64,000 bases of DNA, taken from Thalassomonas viridans. GTDB taxonomy: Bacteria; Pseudomonadota; Gammaproteobacteria; Enterobacterales; Alteromonadaceae. The notes below the pieces were generated by a model. It saw only the letters and a program-made list of their open reading frames with translations. It was not told the DNA's origin and made no database searches. The stretch's first letter is position 1; each line of letters starts with the position of its first letter. Both the position numbers and the translations under genes were made by a program. This document shows, piece by piece, positions 1 to 7,941 of this stretch. Location of the stretch: contig NZ_CP059734.1 in NCBI RefSeq assembly GCF_000948985.2, positions 868,001-932,000 of the forward strand, in the 5' to 3' direction.

Positions 1-196
1 GAGAGCCTTTTTTGTATCGTATGCCGACAATAGTCCAAATTAATGAGCCGATGAAAGAGATGCTATATATGTAAATCTGCTTGTGTGTGTGGATATGGCC
101 GAAGTGAGACATAGTAAGGGCCGCACTAATGCTGCATAACGTGCCGAGCCATTCAAAAATTGTCCATAATTTATTTTTATCGATTGCTGCTGTCAT
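1..196 (-). CDS. Small membrane protein, 3' end outside the window
   Basis: The minus strand opens with ATG at 196 and reads without a stop to the window edge (65 codons). The visible protein starts MTAAIDKNKLW and has two hydrophobic stretches, around residues 12-28 and 43-57, separated by a His-rich loop (HFGHIHTHK). This suggests a small inner-membrane protein with two or more helices. I do not recognise the family. It points away from the T3SS genes to its right and is probably not part of that operon. Confidence 0.5.
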   Translation of the reverse strand, partial: MTAAIDKNKLWTIFEWLGTLCSISAALTMSHFGHIHTHKQIYIYSISFIGSLIWTIVGIRYKKGS

Positions 197-717
197 TTAA
201 TAGTACCTGAATTGCGCGCGACCAAGGTGTAGCACGGGTTATTGTTAACTCGACTAAAGCCATAAACGGGTTTAAAAAATACATCATGGATTATCAGCTT
301 GTGGTTATGCATTCGGGATATTACCTGTATTGCTTTTCAGACATAAACGGTGGCGTTATGGAGTTGTCTGCCGTATTTGTTCACCGGCGTATTGCTTAAT
401 CCTGTAATGCTTTTGCATATCAAAGTTGTTCCAAAATTAAAATTTGTTGTTTGTGCCCCTCCTTGTGCCAGTCAATGAACAGCTTGCCGTTAAATAAACT
501 GATAACGTTTAACTGATGAAAATGTAGGTAGCAGGATGCCCGTTATGCTTTGCTCATGTTAAGACACCAATGCTGACATTGTGTTGCTAAAACCGGGGCA
601 AAAACATCCTGAAGGTTGCGGTGTCTTATCTTTATTCCTCAATAAGTATCAGCAGGCTATTTGCACGTAATCTTCGGTAAGCGAACAAGACGGCAAATAC
701 AAAAATTTAGTGTGTTT
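197..717. other. Intergenic region before sctO
   Basis: About 520 bases without a convincing gene on either strand. It should hold the promoter of the leftward small membrane-protein gene and possibly one for sctO. No clear terminator or operator was identified. Confidence 0.5.
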
Positions 718-1185
718 ATGTTAGACAGGTTATTTGTAATTAAAGAACTGCGTGAACGTAGAGCCGCAGCTAAGGTAACGGAATGCAGGCGTACACTTGC
801 ACAATGTGAGCAGGCATTGCAGGACGCTAAGCAACAGCTGGCAGATTATGTGCAATGGCGAAGCGAAGAAGAAGTTAGATTATTTCAATTGCTTATGGGC
901 AAGGTGTCAGCGTATCGCAAGTTGGAAGATATCAACCAGGATGTTAGCGAATTGCGCCGAAAAGATGCTGACTTTCAGCAGAAAATTATTGAAGCGGAAG
1001 AAGAGCTGCAACAGGCTAAACAGGCGTTGCAGCAGGCTTTGCAGGCTCATGTTTTAGCGCAGCGGGCTGTGGAAAAGTTTAATGAGCTGTGTGCTAAAGA
1101 TCGGGAAGCGGCAGAAAAGGAACAACAAAGAAAAGAAGAGCTGGAATTAGAAGAATTCACCAAGCCTTTGCATAGCCTTGGTTAA
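718..1185 (+). CDS. sctO: T3SS central stalk protein SctO (YscO/FliJ family)
   Basis: A protein of 155 residues that is almost entirely charged coiled coil. It matches Yersinia YscO over its length: an N-terminal basic helix (MLDRLFVIKELRERRAA), then a YxxWRxEExRLF segment, then an acidic tail ending EELELEEF. YscO/FliJ proteins are soluble stalks that insert into the SctN ATPase ring and couple it to the SctV export gate. ATG 718 is preferred because it aligns with the family start; an upstream TTG at 661 would add 19 unrelated residues. sctN should lie nearby, but no upstream T3SS gene is visible in the window, so the locus is already broken here. sctX follows 174 bp downstream. Confidence 0.85.
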   Translation: MLDRLFVIKELRERRAAAKVTECRRTLAQCEQALQDAKQQLADYVQWRSEEEVRLFQLLMGKVSAYRKLEDINQDVSELRRKDADFQQKIIEAEEELQQAKQALQQALQAHVLAQRAVEKFNELCAKDREAAEKEQQRKEELELEEFTKPLHSLG

Positions 1186-1359
1186 CTACCGGTTGCAAAT
1201 GAACGAAAAGCAAAAACAAAAAATACTAAGCCGTGTCTTATAGCTAAGCAGTTATAGCCCCATATGTGGCAGGTATGTATATGAAGTGGTTTAGTACAGC
1301 CGGACAGTGCCGTCACAAAGGTTATGAGTATATGTTTTAGTTATACAGGAGTGCCAGTA

Positions 1360-1722
1360 ATGACAGTTGCCGCTATTCGGCGCGGTATTGACCGCATCAG
1401 CCATCAGACAAACACTATGCCGATTGAGTTTGTCGATAAAGAGCAATGGCACTCGCCCGTTGGCAGCCCTACCGTGCATTTAACCCAGGTTTTTAAAGGC
1501 AACTGCTTAAAACAGGAACTGCATAACTTTATTCGTCCCCAAGTTAGTGCCTGGTCATTGTTATTACCGACATGTTTTAAACTGGTACGCGGGCAAATAT
1601 TAACCGAGCTTAAAAAACACCGAGAGCGGCCGGAATTTGCCAGAGCATTGTCGATTGTTCAAAAACAAGATGTGATGGAACATCAGCTGCGTACGTATAT
1701 TTTTGCCTTATTGCAGGCTTGA
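1360..1722 (+). CDS. sctX: T3SS protein SctX (YscX-like)
   Basis: A protein of 120 residues, the size of YscX (about 122). The C-terminal 50 residues resemble YscX, with a charged helix containing LTELKKHRE and an ending HQLRTYIFALLQA that parallels the YscX tail. YscX is secreted early, pairs with the TPR protein YscY and binds the export gate SctV; it is found only in the Ysc subfamily. ATG 1360 is chosen because AGGAG lies 8 nt upstream; an earlier in-frame ATG at 1324 lacks a ribosome site. The order sctX-sctY with a 63-bp gap is the normal one and supports both calls. The N-terminal half is poorly conserved, which is usual for this family. Confidence 0.72.
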   Translation: MTVAAIRRGIDRISHQTNTMPIEFVDKEQWHSPVGSPTVHLTQVFKGNCLKQELHNFIRPQVSAWSLLLPTCFKLVRGQILTELKKHRERPEFARALSIVQKQDVMEHQLRTYIFALLQA

Positions 1723-1785
1723 CGGCCGGTTTGTTAATAGGTGCTGACTGAGCCGTAATGAATTCATGGGAACAGGGGCGTAAGT

Positions 1786-2124
1786 ATGTTTAAAAAAATG
1801 CAGACAGACTGGATGCTGTTGATGGCCAACCTGTATATTCAACAGGATAAATTTTCCAGGGCGTTGTGCCTGCTAGAGGCCGCTGAACTTAAGGCGCCCG
1901 AACGTGCAGATATTAAAAAAGCTTTAGCTTTGACTTTGCTGGAATTGGGAGAGGCCCGGCGCTGTTTGGCGGTTTTGAAAAGTTTAAGCGGCCAGGTGTT
2001 TACCGAAGGGGAAAAAGCCAGCTTGTTACTGCTGAAAAGTCGCGCTTTGTGGCTTGACGGTGATCATGATGGGGCGCAACGAGCTATGAAGAGGCGTTGT
2101 GCGGTGATGTTAGGGATAAGATAG
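1786..2124 (+). CDS. sctY: T3SS chaperone SctY (YscY-like TPR), C-terminus frameshifted
   Basis: The 112-residue product has two TPR-like helical hairpins (NLYIQQDKFSRALCLLEAA and the ALALTLLELGEARRC region), matching YscY in size and plan. YscY binds YscX and SctV and is needed for export of early substrates. The last TPR helix breaks after GDHDGAQRA: the annotated frame gives MKRRC, whereas inserting one base after 2084 gives YEEALCGD and a stop at 2138, a much better match to the AYxxxL helix of YscY. This indicates a one-base deletion or a sequencing error. Because helix A of the last repeat is hit, function may be impaired. The family assignment rests on size, TPR content and the sctX neighbour. 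Confidence 0.72.
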   Translation: MFKKMQTDWMLLMANLYIQQDKFSRALCLLEAAELKAPERADIKKALALTLLELGEARRCLAVLKSLSGQVFTEGEKASLLLLKSRALWLDGDHDGAQRAMKRRCAVMLGIR

Positions 2125-2235
2125 ACTTTCCGTTTTGATGTGTCGATATTTCAATGAAGTAGCAGAATTTAGTCATATATCTGGTGATTAACAATCTTAT
2201 CTAAATTATATGGTTTAATATGAGGAGATACTTAA

Positions 2236-3420
2236 ATGATGTATCGCGTACAGGGCACAGAGAACACACCGGCCACACAGATCACACAGGCCACACAGGC
2301 CACACCGGACCATGTTTATAGATTGAGCAGCACCAGCAGCACCAGTGTCGCCACATTGCCAAAGACCACTCAGGATCGTCTAACTTCAACAAGTGTAAGC
2401 CATCATACTCTTTCCCAGCATGGTGATGAAGCTACAATGAATAAGGCTGAGCAGAAAAAGATGTGGCGTGAACAGTCGGTAAATAAGGCTATTGAGGATC
2501 ACAAAATAGAGATGAATAATGCTTTTCATTCTATAGGTTGTGAAAAAAAGCCTGGTACTGTCTTGCAGCAATTGGGAGAGATTAAGAAAAAGGCTGTGCG
2601 CGCTTATTATACTGAGCATGCAAAACTCAGCGGGCAAGCGCCGAGTGATTGGGGTGTTCTTGAAAAGTCTGAAAGGCTCAAGCTATTAGGTGATGCCAAA
2701 GACGTTCGAGAGAAGGTATGGAGTGAACTCGTACTGCGTGGTATAAAAATTGCCGATCCTGACCGCGATAAGCAGACAATGATAGAGATTCTTTCTGTTA
2801 AGCAAGCACCTAAGTCTTCTCATAACACGGAAGCCGTCAATGAACCCTCTAGTGTGGTTGAGGTTGCAGCAGGTAAAGATATAATACAAGGCTCACTGTT
2901 GAATAGCTTTAAGATAGCAATAGCAATGAAAATAGCCAATTGTGAAATGACATCTGACTCTGCTTTGAATAATTCTTTGAATAATTCTTTGAATCATTTG
3001 AATGATTTGAATGATTCTTTGAATGATTCTTTGAATGATTTAAATGATTCAATAAAAAATTTACGTGATAAAAAGCTTGGTTCTTTTCAAATTCTTTTCA
3101 GCAGTAAATTAAAGGCTCATAAGCAGGCTCTGGCTGAGATTCAGGCTCTGGAGCAGGAGCAAGCTCAGGCTCAGGCTCAGATTCAGGCTCTGGAGCAGGC
3201 TCTGGAGCAGGCTCAGGCTAAGGCTGAGGATCTTTATACATTTTCGAACTTAAGTCCTGATGTTCGAGTGGAAAAGTTTAACAGCGCTATAAATACTAAT
3301 GACTACCAGGAGAAACTTGCTAAATTGTCTGAGCTTGGATTCGGTAAAGAAGTCATAAGAAATCACGGTAAAACATTGAATGACTTATTTCAAAGTTTCA
3401 GAAAGGTGAATCAACAGTGA
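2236..3420 (+). CDS. Candidate T3SS effector with low-complexity repeats
   Basis: A 394-residue hydrophilic protein that I do not recognise. Residues 1-70 are rich in Thr, Ser and Gln without regular structure, as expected for a T3SS export signal. Residues 75-200 look helical and charged. Residues 244-272 are Leu-Asn-Asp/Ser repeats and residues 296-331 are Gln-Ala-Leu-Glu coiled-coil repeats. A good ribosome site (GAGGAG) precedes ATG 2236. It lies directly downstream of sctY but after a 100-bp AT-rich gap, so it may have its own promoter. The stop codon coincides with the start of an IS-end repeat, so the natural C-terminus may be longer. The effector role is inferred from context and N-terminal composition only. 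Confidence 0.55.
   Translation: MMYRVQGTENTPATQITQATQATPDHVYRLSSTSSTSVATLPKTTQDRLTSTSVSHHTLSQHGDEATMNKAEQKKMWREQSVNKAIEDHKIEMNNAFHSIGCEKKPGTVLQQLGEIKKKAVRAYYTEHAKLSGQAPSDWGVLEKSERLKLLGDAKDVREKVWSELVLRGIKIADPDRDKQTMIEILSVKQAPKSSHNTEAVNEPSSVVEVAAGKDIIQGSLLNSFKIAIAMKIANCEMTSDSALNNSLNNSLNHLNDLNDSLNDSLNDLNDSIKNLRDKKLGSFQILFSSKLKAHKQALAEIQALEQEQAQAQAQIQALEQALEQAQAKAEDLYTFSNLSPDVRVEKFNSAINTNDYQEKLAKLSELGFGKEVIRNHGKTLNDLFQSFRKVNQQ
2964..3050 (+). repeat. Tandem TTTGAATRATTC-type repeat
   Basis: Short imperfect tandem units (TTTGAAT plus AATTC, GATTC or CATTTG variants) encode Leu-Asn-Asp/Asn-Ser repeats inside the candidate effector. The array looks recently expanded, because neighbouring units are nearly identical at the DNA level. 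Confidence 0.8.
3123..3229 (+). repeat. Tandem CAGGCTCTGGAG-type repeat
   Basis: Imperfect 6- to 12-bp units built from CAGGCT and CTGGAG encode a Gln-Ala-Leu-Glu coiled-coil segment in the candidate effector. Near-identity between units suggests slippage-driven length variation. Confidence 0.8.
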
Positions 3421-3460
3421 CCTTACGGCAGCACAGTGTTAGCTGATAGGTTTTGATAAT
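3418..3460. repeat. IS66-like 3' end, copy 1 (43 bp)
   Basis: This 43-bp block starting TGACCTTACGGCAGCA recurs at 3639-3681 with a few mismatches. In the second copy it carries the last codons and stop of the minus-strand IS66-like transposase remnant (PWHYQNL then stop). Copy 1 begins exactly on the stop codon of the 2236-3420 gene. Confidence 0.7.
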
Positions 3461-3638
3461 TAATCTCGGGTAAACCCCCAGCTATGCTGGGGTGACTCGC
3501 ATAGGTTTACCGATGCAACGGTTAGAGTAACTTCTTTGCTTAACCAAAAGTAAAGAGGAAACCACCTATGCGAGACTATAAGAGTTTGTCTCATACACGT
3601 TGGGATTGTAAGTACCATGTGGTATTTATCCTAAAAAG
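3461..3638 (+). mobile_element. IS200/IS605 left end with truncated tnpA
   Basis: A perfect hairpin (CCCCAGC-TAT-GCTGGGG, 3476-3492) of the kind found at IS200/IS605 left ends is followed by an ATG at 3568. Its 23-residue product, MRDYKSLSHTRWDC then KYHVVFILK, is the N-terminus of the HUH-type transposase TnpA. The frame is cut at 3638, where the second IS66-like end begins, so the catalytic HUH and Tyr motifs are missing. It is a dead fragment lying between two copies of the IS66-like end. Confidence 0.75.
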
Positions 3639-4945
3639 TGACCTTACGGCAGCATAGTGTTGACTTATAGGTTTTGATAATGCCAGGGCAGATAATCAAG
3701 CGGGTTAGCAGCTACGGCTTCGTGTTCCCGTTGCAGTAAATTAAAATACTCAAACGCATTGACGTCCGCTTGCTCTGTTGTCGCTATCATTGAGGGTGAT
3801 CACATCACTAATACTGGTGTCACTCAAGGTCTTGTGGAATATCGCGTTTTTTCGGTCCCGCACCACCAGCTTAAGCCGGGCTCCCATCCGGTTATTATCC
3901 AGGGCGGCTCCTTCATCCCGGGGATACTGGTCAGCCCGTCATCATGTTTGTCGAAGTAATGAATCGTCTTACCCAGGCCGCTGTTTTCTTGCACATTTCC
4001 TTGGACCAAATGATGATTTCCCCACTGCCGGATCTGTGCCATCATCGGCAAGGAGTATTGCCGATGATGGCACAGCCGCTCGGCTGCGCTAAGCTTTTTC
4101 TCAACACTTTCATCTTCATGCAACCAAATTTTTCCATGGCACTCAATGATGAAGTTCACCTCATTTGGGAAATGGCTTTGCACATCATAAAACTGCTGTC
4201 GGGTATGGCTATTACAAAGTCATTGCCAGGCCTCTACTACGCTTGGCCGATTACTCGCCAGCGCGTCACTCATGATCCGCGGGGCGGAGCTGATGTATCC
4301 CGCTGTTGTAAAATGCTGTCCATAAACTCCCCGGCGTGACCAATGCTGGTTTCAAACAAGACGATGTGGTGATGACTACAAGCTGTCACGGCAATAATAC
4401 CTGAGGGATTACCCCGGTCCTTTCCCGGGCTTTACCGCCATGACGTGGCTTTTTCATGACCGGTTTTTGATCCAGGATCCGGTGCGTGGTGTCATCCATA
4501 TAATAGCGTTGGCATTGGCCGCAAGCAGCATTAATGCTTTTAATACCGGGTAAACCGTATTCGCCAGATATTCCACTTGGTCAAAAATCGTAGAGGCCGT
4601 GACCGGTAGCCCGAGTAAGTCCTGTAGGCTGTCCTGGCGATAAAACGGCGAGCCCATGCCATATTTCGCCATCCCCATGAGCGAACGGGCTGAATAACCG
4701 TATTGTTGGTTGGCCTTACCGTCCGCCGCCACCTCCAACGGCAACTCAGCCGTAAAATAAGTACCGCAGGTATTGCAGCGCAGGCGCTCCATCACATGTT
4801 GTTCGGGCGTGAAAGGGCTTTGGCCAACAATGCGCAACAAGGTGGCCGGGGCATATTGAAAAAACGATGCACAAATCAACATGCAAGCCGACCATGTGCA
4901 GTGATTAACCGCTATATAGATGCTGGCAACAAACCATAACATCAC
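3639..4945 (-). pseudogene. IS66-like transposase, decayed
   Basis: Read on the minus strand, three frames together give IS66-type transposase pieces in the right order: a zinc-binding RCNTCGTYF segment, YGYSARSLMGMAKYG, FYRQDSLQDLLG, a THRILDQKPVMKKP block near 4480, the GLGKTIHYF and DNNRMEARLK-type segments around 3900, and the C-terminal NPLDYLPWHYQNL at 3640-3720. At least two frameshifts and an in-frame break separate them. The N-terminal third is not recognisable beyond 4945. It is non-functional, and the pieces are kept in one entry because they clearly derive from one gene. Confidence 0.75.
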
Positions 4946-5315
4946 AACCGTTTCAATGCTCCTGGCTATAGGCCGTGCATCCGTTAAGCGCTGGCTGGTA
5001 TGAAGACCGATTAAGTGCGGAACGACGGACCCACATCACTCCAACAACATTTTTTAAAGCATGGTTTCATAAAGTTTTAGGATGAATTCCTCAATAGTGC
5101 TCTAACTTGGAAAACTTGAGTGAATAGTGCGAAAAAAGTTTTAGGCTTTGCGGGGGGGTTGGATTCAACCAAGCGGAATCGTTTGTCGAATGCAGATCTC
5201 ATCCTGAAATAGCTAGAGCAGGGAAAAAGAGCTAGCTGTAGCGGCACGCAAATAGCTAAAACACATTAATGGAATAACAAAACTTATTAATTATTAGCGC
5301 TTTATGGAGCCAATT
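4946..5315. other. Intergenic region upstream of the Josephin-like gene
   Basis: About 370 bases with no gene seen. The left part may still be IS66-like debris. The right part is AT-rich and should contain the promoter of the 5316 gene. No operator was recognised. Confidence 0.4.
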
Positions 5316-6563
5316 ATGTTAACGAAAAGTATATCAAAAACAAGCGTAGAGATGGATTCTAGGCTAAATCGTGCATCTGTTGCGCGTAAAAGAGCATTTT
5401 CCCAGTCAGACTCGTGGGGAACACAGCAACTCCCGAAAAGTCGCCAACCCAGCTTATCCATGAGTAATTTTTCTGTCCCTAAGTTGCAAGCAGGTAATAG
5501 CGCAGCAACTGAGAAAGATTTAGGCATAATTATGGATGTGCTTGAAAAGAAAGACGGAAGTCCCTCCTCAGAGGAGTGGAGGCAGTTAGCGCGATTAGCT
5601 GGCAATAGTGATGAAAATGTAAAAGAGCAAGCCATGGATATATTGTATAATTTTATGGTTCTTGGCGATAAGCTGACATCGGGACTAGCGGCCGTTATAA
5701 TCACAGAGCTTGCAAAGGGCGGTGACGAGCGTGCTAAATTAGCTGCTTCAAATTTCATCGCTCTCGGGAACAATATAGCGTCTATAAAACAGAGTGAATC
5801 TCAAAGTGATTTTCAGGGGGAGTTACAGAAAGAGCGATCACTGAAGGTATCTCAGTTCATGTTTTCGGTCTTGAGTGAGGAAGCGCAAGCGTCTGAAGCA
5901 GGGGTAACGTTCCAAAACAACTACCTAGACGGGAGCAAAACTACACATACAGCTAATGGGATTGAAACCGATACCAATGGGGTAAGCAAACCATCATCCT
6001 CAATAAAGCTAGAGTATGTAGAATGTGCTTCTCAGGGAAAAACGCAATTTTGCGGACAACACGCGATAAAAAATGTTCTTCACTTTTATTTCAACGAAAA
6101 ATCAACAGACACAAGTCAAAAGGTAGCTAATTTTCAATTAACAAGAGGCATATCTGATTATGTGTCAGAACTTGGAGAAGAACAAGCAGATATGGCAAGG
6201 AAAGATATGCAAGAGCGGATGTGTCAGATTCCCGGATTATGCGAAACTCCGGAGCAACTACCGATACCAATTATTTCAGCAGGGGAGTTACAGGAAGTAG
6301 TTGACGCAAACAATGAGTTTGCGGCACCTTCATTAGGATATAAGCATCTTAACGACTTCATGCAAGGAAAGCGGGAGAAGATTCAATTCATTCTAAATAC
6401 GAACACGAGTGAGTCGAACAATGGCCACTACTTTGCAGTAGCTTGTGAAAGGGATGGTGCAGGTAAAATTAAGATTCAGATAGCTGATTCAAATCAACCA
6501 AGTGAAGATACACAAGCACGATATAAAAAGATGCTCATGCCACTTTTCAAAAAATTGTCCTAA
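5316..6563 (+). CDS. Candidate T3SS effector with Josephin/papain-like cysteine protease domain
   Basis: A 415-residue protein. Residues 1-55 are Ser-rich and disordered, typical of a T3SS signal. Residues 70-160 form short helices reminiscent of HEAT/armadillo repeats (ARLAGNSDENVKEQAMDIL and TELAKGGDERAKLAASNF). Residues 235-395 contain Q240-x5-C246 followed by GQH (QGKTQFCGQHAIKNVL), then H371 in NGHYFAVA and D391/N393 in IADSNQP. The order Gln-Cys-His-Asn/Asp is that of clan CA thiol proteases, and the CxQHxxxN-L context is close to the eukaryotic Josephin deubiquitinases. A role in cleaving host ubiquitin chains is therefore inferred. ATG 5316 is preferred to ATG 5304 because GGAG lies 6 nt before it. 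The last codons overlap an antisense IS630 remnant, so the extreme C-terminus may be altered. No dedicated chaperone gene is adjacent. Confidence 0.6.
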   Translation: MLTKSISKTSVEMDSRLNRASVARKRAFSQSDSWGTQQLPKSRQPSLSMSNFSVPKLQAGNSAATEKDLGIIMDVLEKKDGSPSSEEWRQLARLAGNSDENVKEQAMDILYNFMVLGDKLTSGLAAVIITELAKGGDERAKLAASNFIALGNNIASIKQSESQSDFQGELQKERSLKVSQFMFSVLSEEAQASEAGVTFQNNYLDGSKTTHTANGIETDTNGVSKPSSSIKLEYVECASQGKTQFCGQHAIKNVLHFYFNEKSTDTSQKVANFQLTRGISDYVSELGEEQADMARKDMQERMCQIPGLCETPEQLPIPIISAGELQEVVDANNEFAAPSLGYKHLNDFMQGKREKIQFILNTNTSESNNGHYFAVACERDGAGKIKIQIADSNQPSEDTQARYKKMLMPLFKKLS

Positions 6564-7401
6564 GTATCTTTTCCATTTGGTTTTGACTGGTTAAATTATC
6601 ATAAGCCCGGTGAAGCTTTTCTCGGGCTTGGTCTACATCGAATAACCAATTAATAGCGGCTTTCTCGGCATTTCGCTTAGCTTCCCAGCTGCCAATTCTC
6701 CGATCAGGCACTGTTGCTTCATTATGCCGCTCTTGATTTCCACCATACTCAGCCAGTTAGCATGCTTGGGCGTGTAGTGAAAGGCGACTATTCTCAGTAT
6801 ACGGCGCGCTTCTGCTGGCGGGAAGGTTTTGTATAGTGAGCCTGGTTTATGGGGGCAGTAATTATCCAATACGATATGGATTTGCTCGACGTCCGGGCAG
6901 TGCTCATCAACGAGTGCTTTCATACACTGGGCGAAGTTTTTGGTTCGGATGGCTTTGGTGTGCCGCCAGCCATACATCATAAAGTTATTGGCAACCGCTT
7001 CACGGCGATATTTATTGTCGAGTCGTTCTACTTGTCCAGGCTTTGTCGCCACGGGCTTAGCGGGCCGTGCATACAGTTCCAGCGCGGCTTCCATCTGGGT
7101 GATGAAATCACTGTCAGGTTTCCCGAGGCACCACATTTTCTTTTGCAGGGCTTAAGCTGCGAGCGGATAGTTTCTAAAGAGATGGTTTGCAAGTCCGTCA
7201 AGGCAATGAGCCGGTCTGCAATCAAAAACAGCGTCCAGCGAGAAGCGCCTTCAGGCGGCTTAGCTTCGGCGATACCGACCAAGGTGGCTTCGTCGCTGGG
7301 GCTTAAGGCCGGGACCGGCCATTGCGTTTGCCTTTACTGAGCGGCTTCTTAAGTTCGGTTTCTTCTTTAAGGGTGAGTTCAATACGGTACAAGATATTCA
7401 T
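6547..7401 (-). pseudogene. IS630-family transposase, frameshifted and internally deleted
   Basis: The minus strand gives, in order, MNILYRIELTLKEETELKKP, an LVGIAEAKPPEGASRWTLFL segment, MWCLGKPDSDFITQMEAALE, AVANNFMMYGWRHTKAI, a DDE-type IHIVLDNYCPH, AFHYTPKHANWLSMVEIK and finally AINWLFDVDQAREKLHRAY. These are IS630-superfamily signatures. At least two frameshifts occur, near 7140 and 6650. The stretch with the first catalytic Asp is deleted between the ELYARP and KPVATKPGQ segments. It is inactive. Its 3' end runs antisense into the stop of the preceding effector candidate. Confidence 0.8.
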
Positions 7402-7564
7402 GGCATAATGAGTTTTATTCCTAAAGCCGATAATAGATCATACGGCATGAGAAATGTTGTTCCCCTGAGTATATAAGTGTCTGGAAAATATATAAAAAAG
7501 CAGGTTCAGTATTTGGCATTTATTTACTACTACGCCTAAGGTCAACAGCAGAGCGCCGTCATAA

Positions 7565-7717
7565 GTCGACATACAAGACTATGTTGCGGTTGCACCGCCA
7601 ACGGTGCGCCAGAGGTTACTCAAGCTTGAAGCGCAAGGGTTATTGAGAAGGGAGTCGGGTGCGAGTCGGGCAAATCGGGTGTTGATTGGTGCGGTTGAGC
7701 TACCTGTGGACTGGTAG
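7565..7717 (+). pseudogene. 3' fragment of a winged-helix-like gene
   Basis: After an in-frame stop at 7559, an open frame of 50 codons ends at TAG 7715-7717. The product contains PPTVRQRLLKLEAQGLLRR, the pattern of a recognition helix and wing of a MarR/LexA-like winged helix, and ends GAVELPVDW. There is no start codon or ribosome site, and a strong terminator overlaps its end. It is probably the surviving tail of a regulator whose 5' part was lost to the IS630 event. Family identity is uncertain. Confidence 0.4.
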
Positions 7718-7734
7718 CTCAACCGGTTATTTTT
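7693..7734 (+). terminator. Rho-independent terminator
   Basis: A perfect 12-bp stem (GGTTGAGCTACC / GGTAGCTCAACC) with an 8-nt loop is followed by GGTTATTTTT. It overlaps the end of the winged-helix fragment and would stop rightward transcription. Confidence 0.75.
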
Positions 7735-7751
7735 AAATGGAAAATGTACTA

Positions 7752-7923
7752 GAGCCTGCTTATCTTTAGCCGTGAATGAGCTTTTTGGCTGTTTTTCCCC
7801 CTATCGGCGTTAGAAAAATGTCATCTAGTTTAACTACACGTCCATTTTTCTGCCTTGACTTTTTATTAGGTACAAGCAAAAACCGTTCAAAAATCTTCAT
7901 TCCCTCCAAAGATAAACAGGCCC
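7752..7923. mobile_element. 172-bp MITE, copy A
   Basis: The ends are inverted repeats (gRGCCTGYTTATCTTT and AAAGATAAACAGGCCC). It is highly similar over its whole 172 bp to copy B at 11077-11248, in the same orientation. There is no coding capacity. The two copies bracket the 7942-10710 gene. It is a non-autonomous element of unknown parent; no clear target duplication was seen. Confidence 0.75.
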
Positions 7924-7941
7924 CAGAGCGTGTCATTTAAT

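Noticed and set aside
2964..3229. CRISPR-like array in the 2236 gene
   Set aside because: The units are 6-12 bp tandem codons in frame without spacers, so they are coding repeats.
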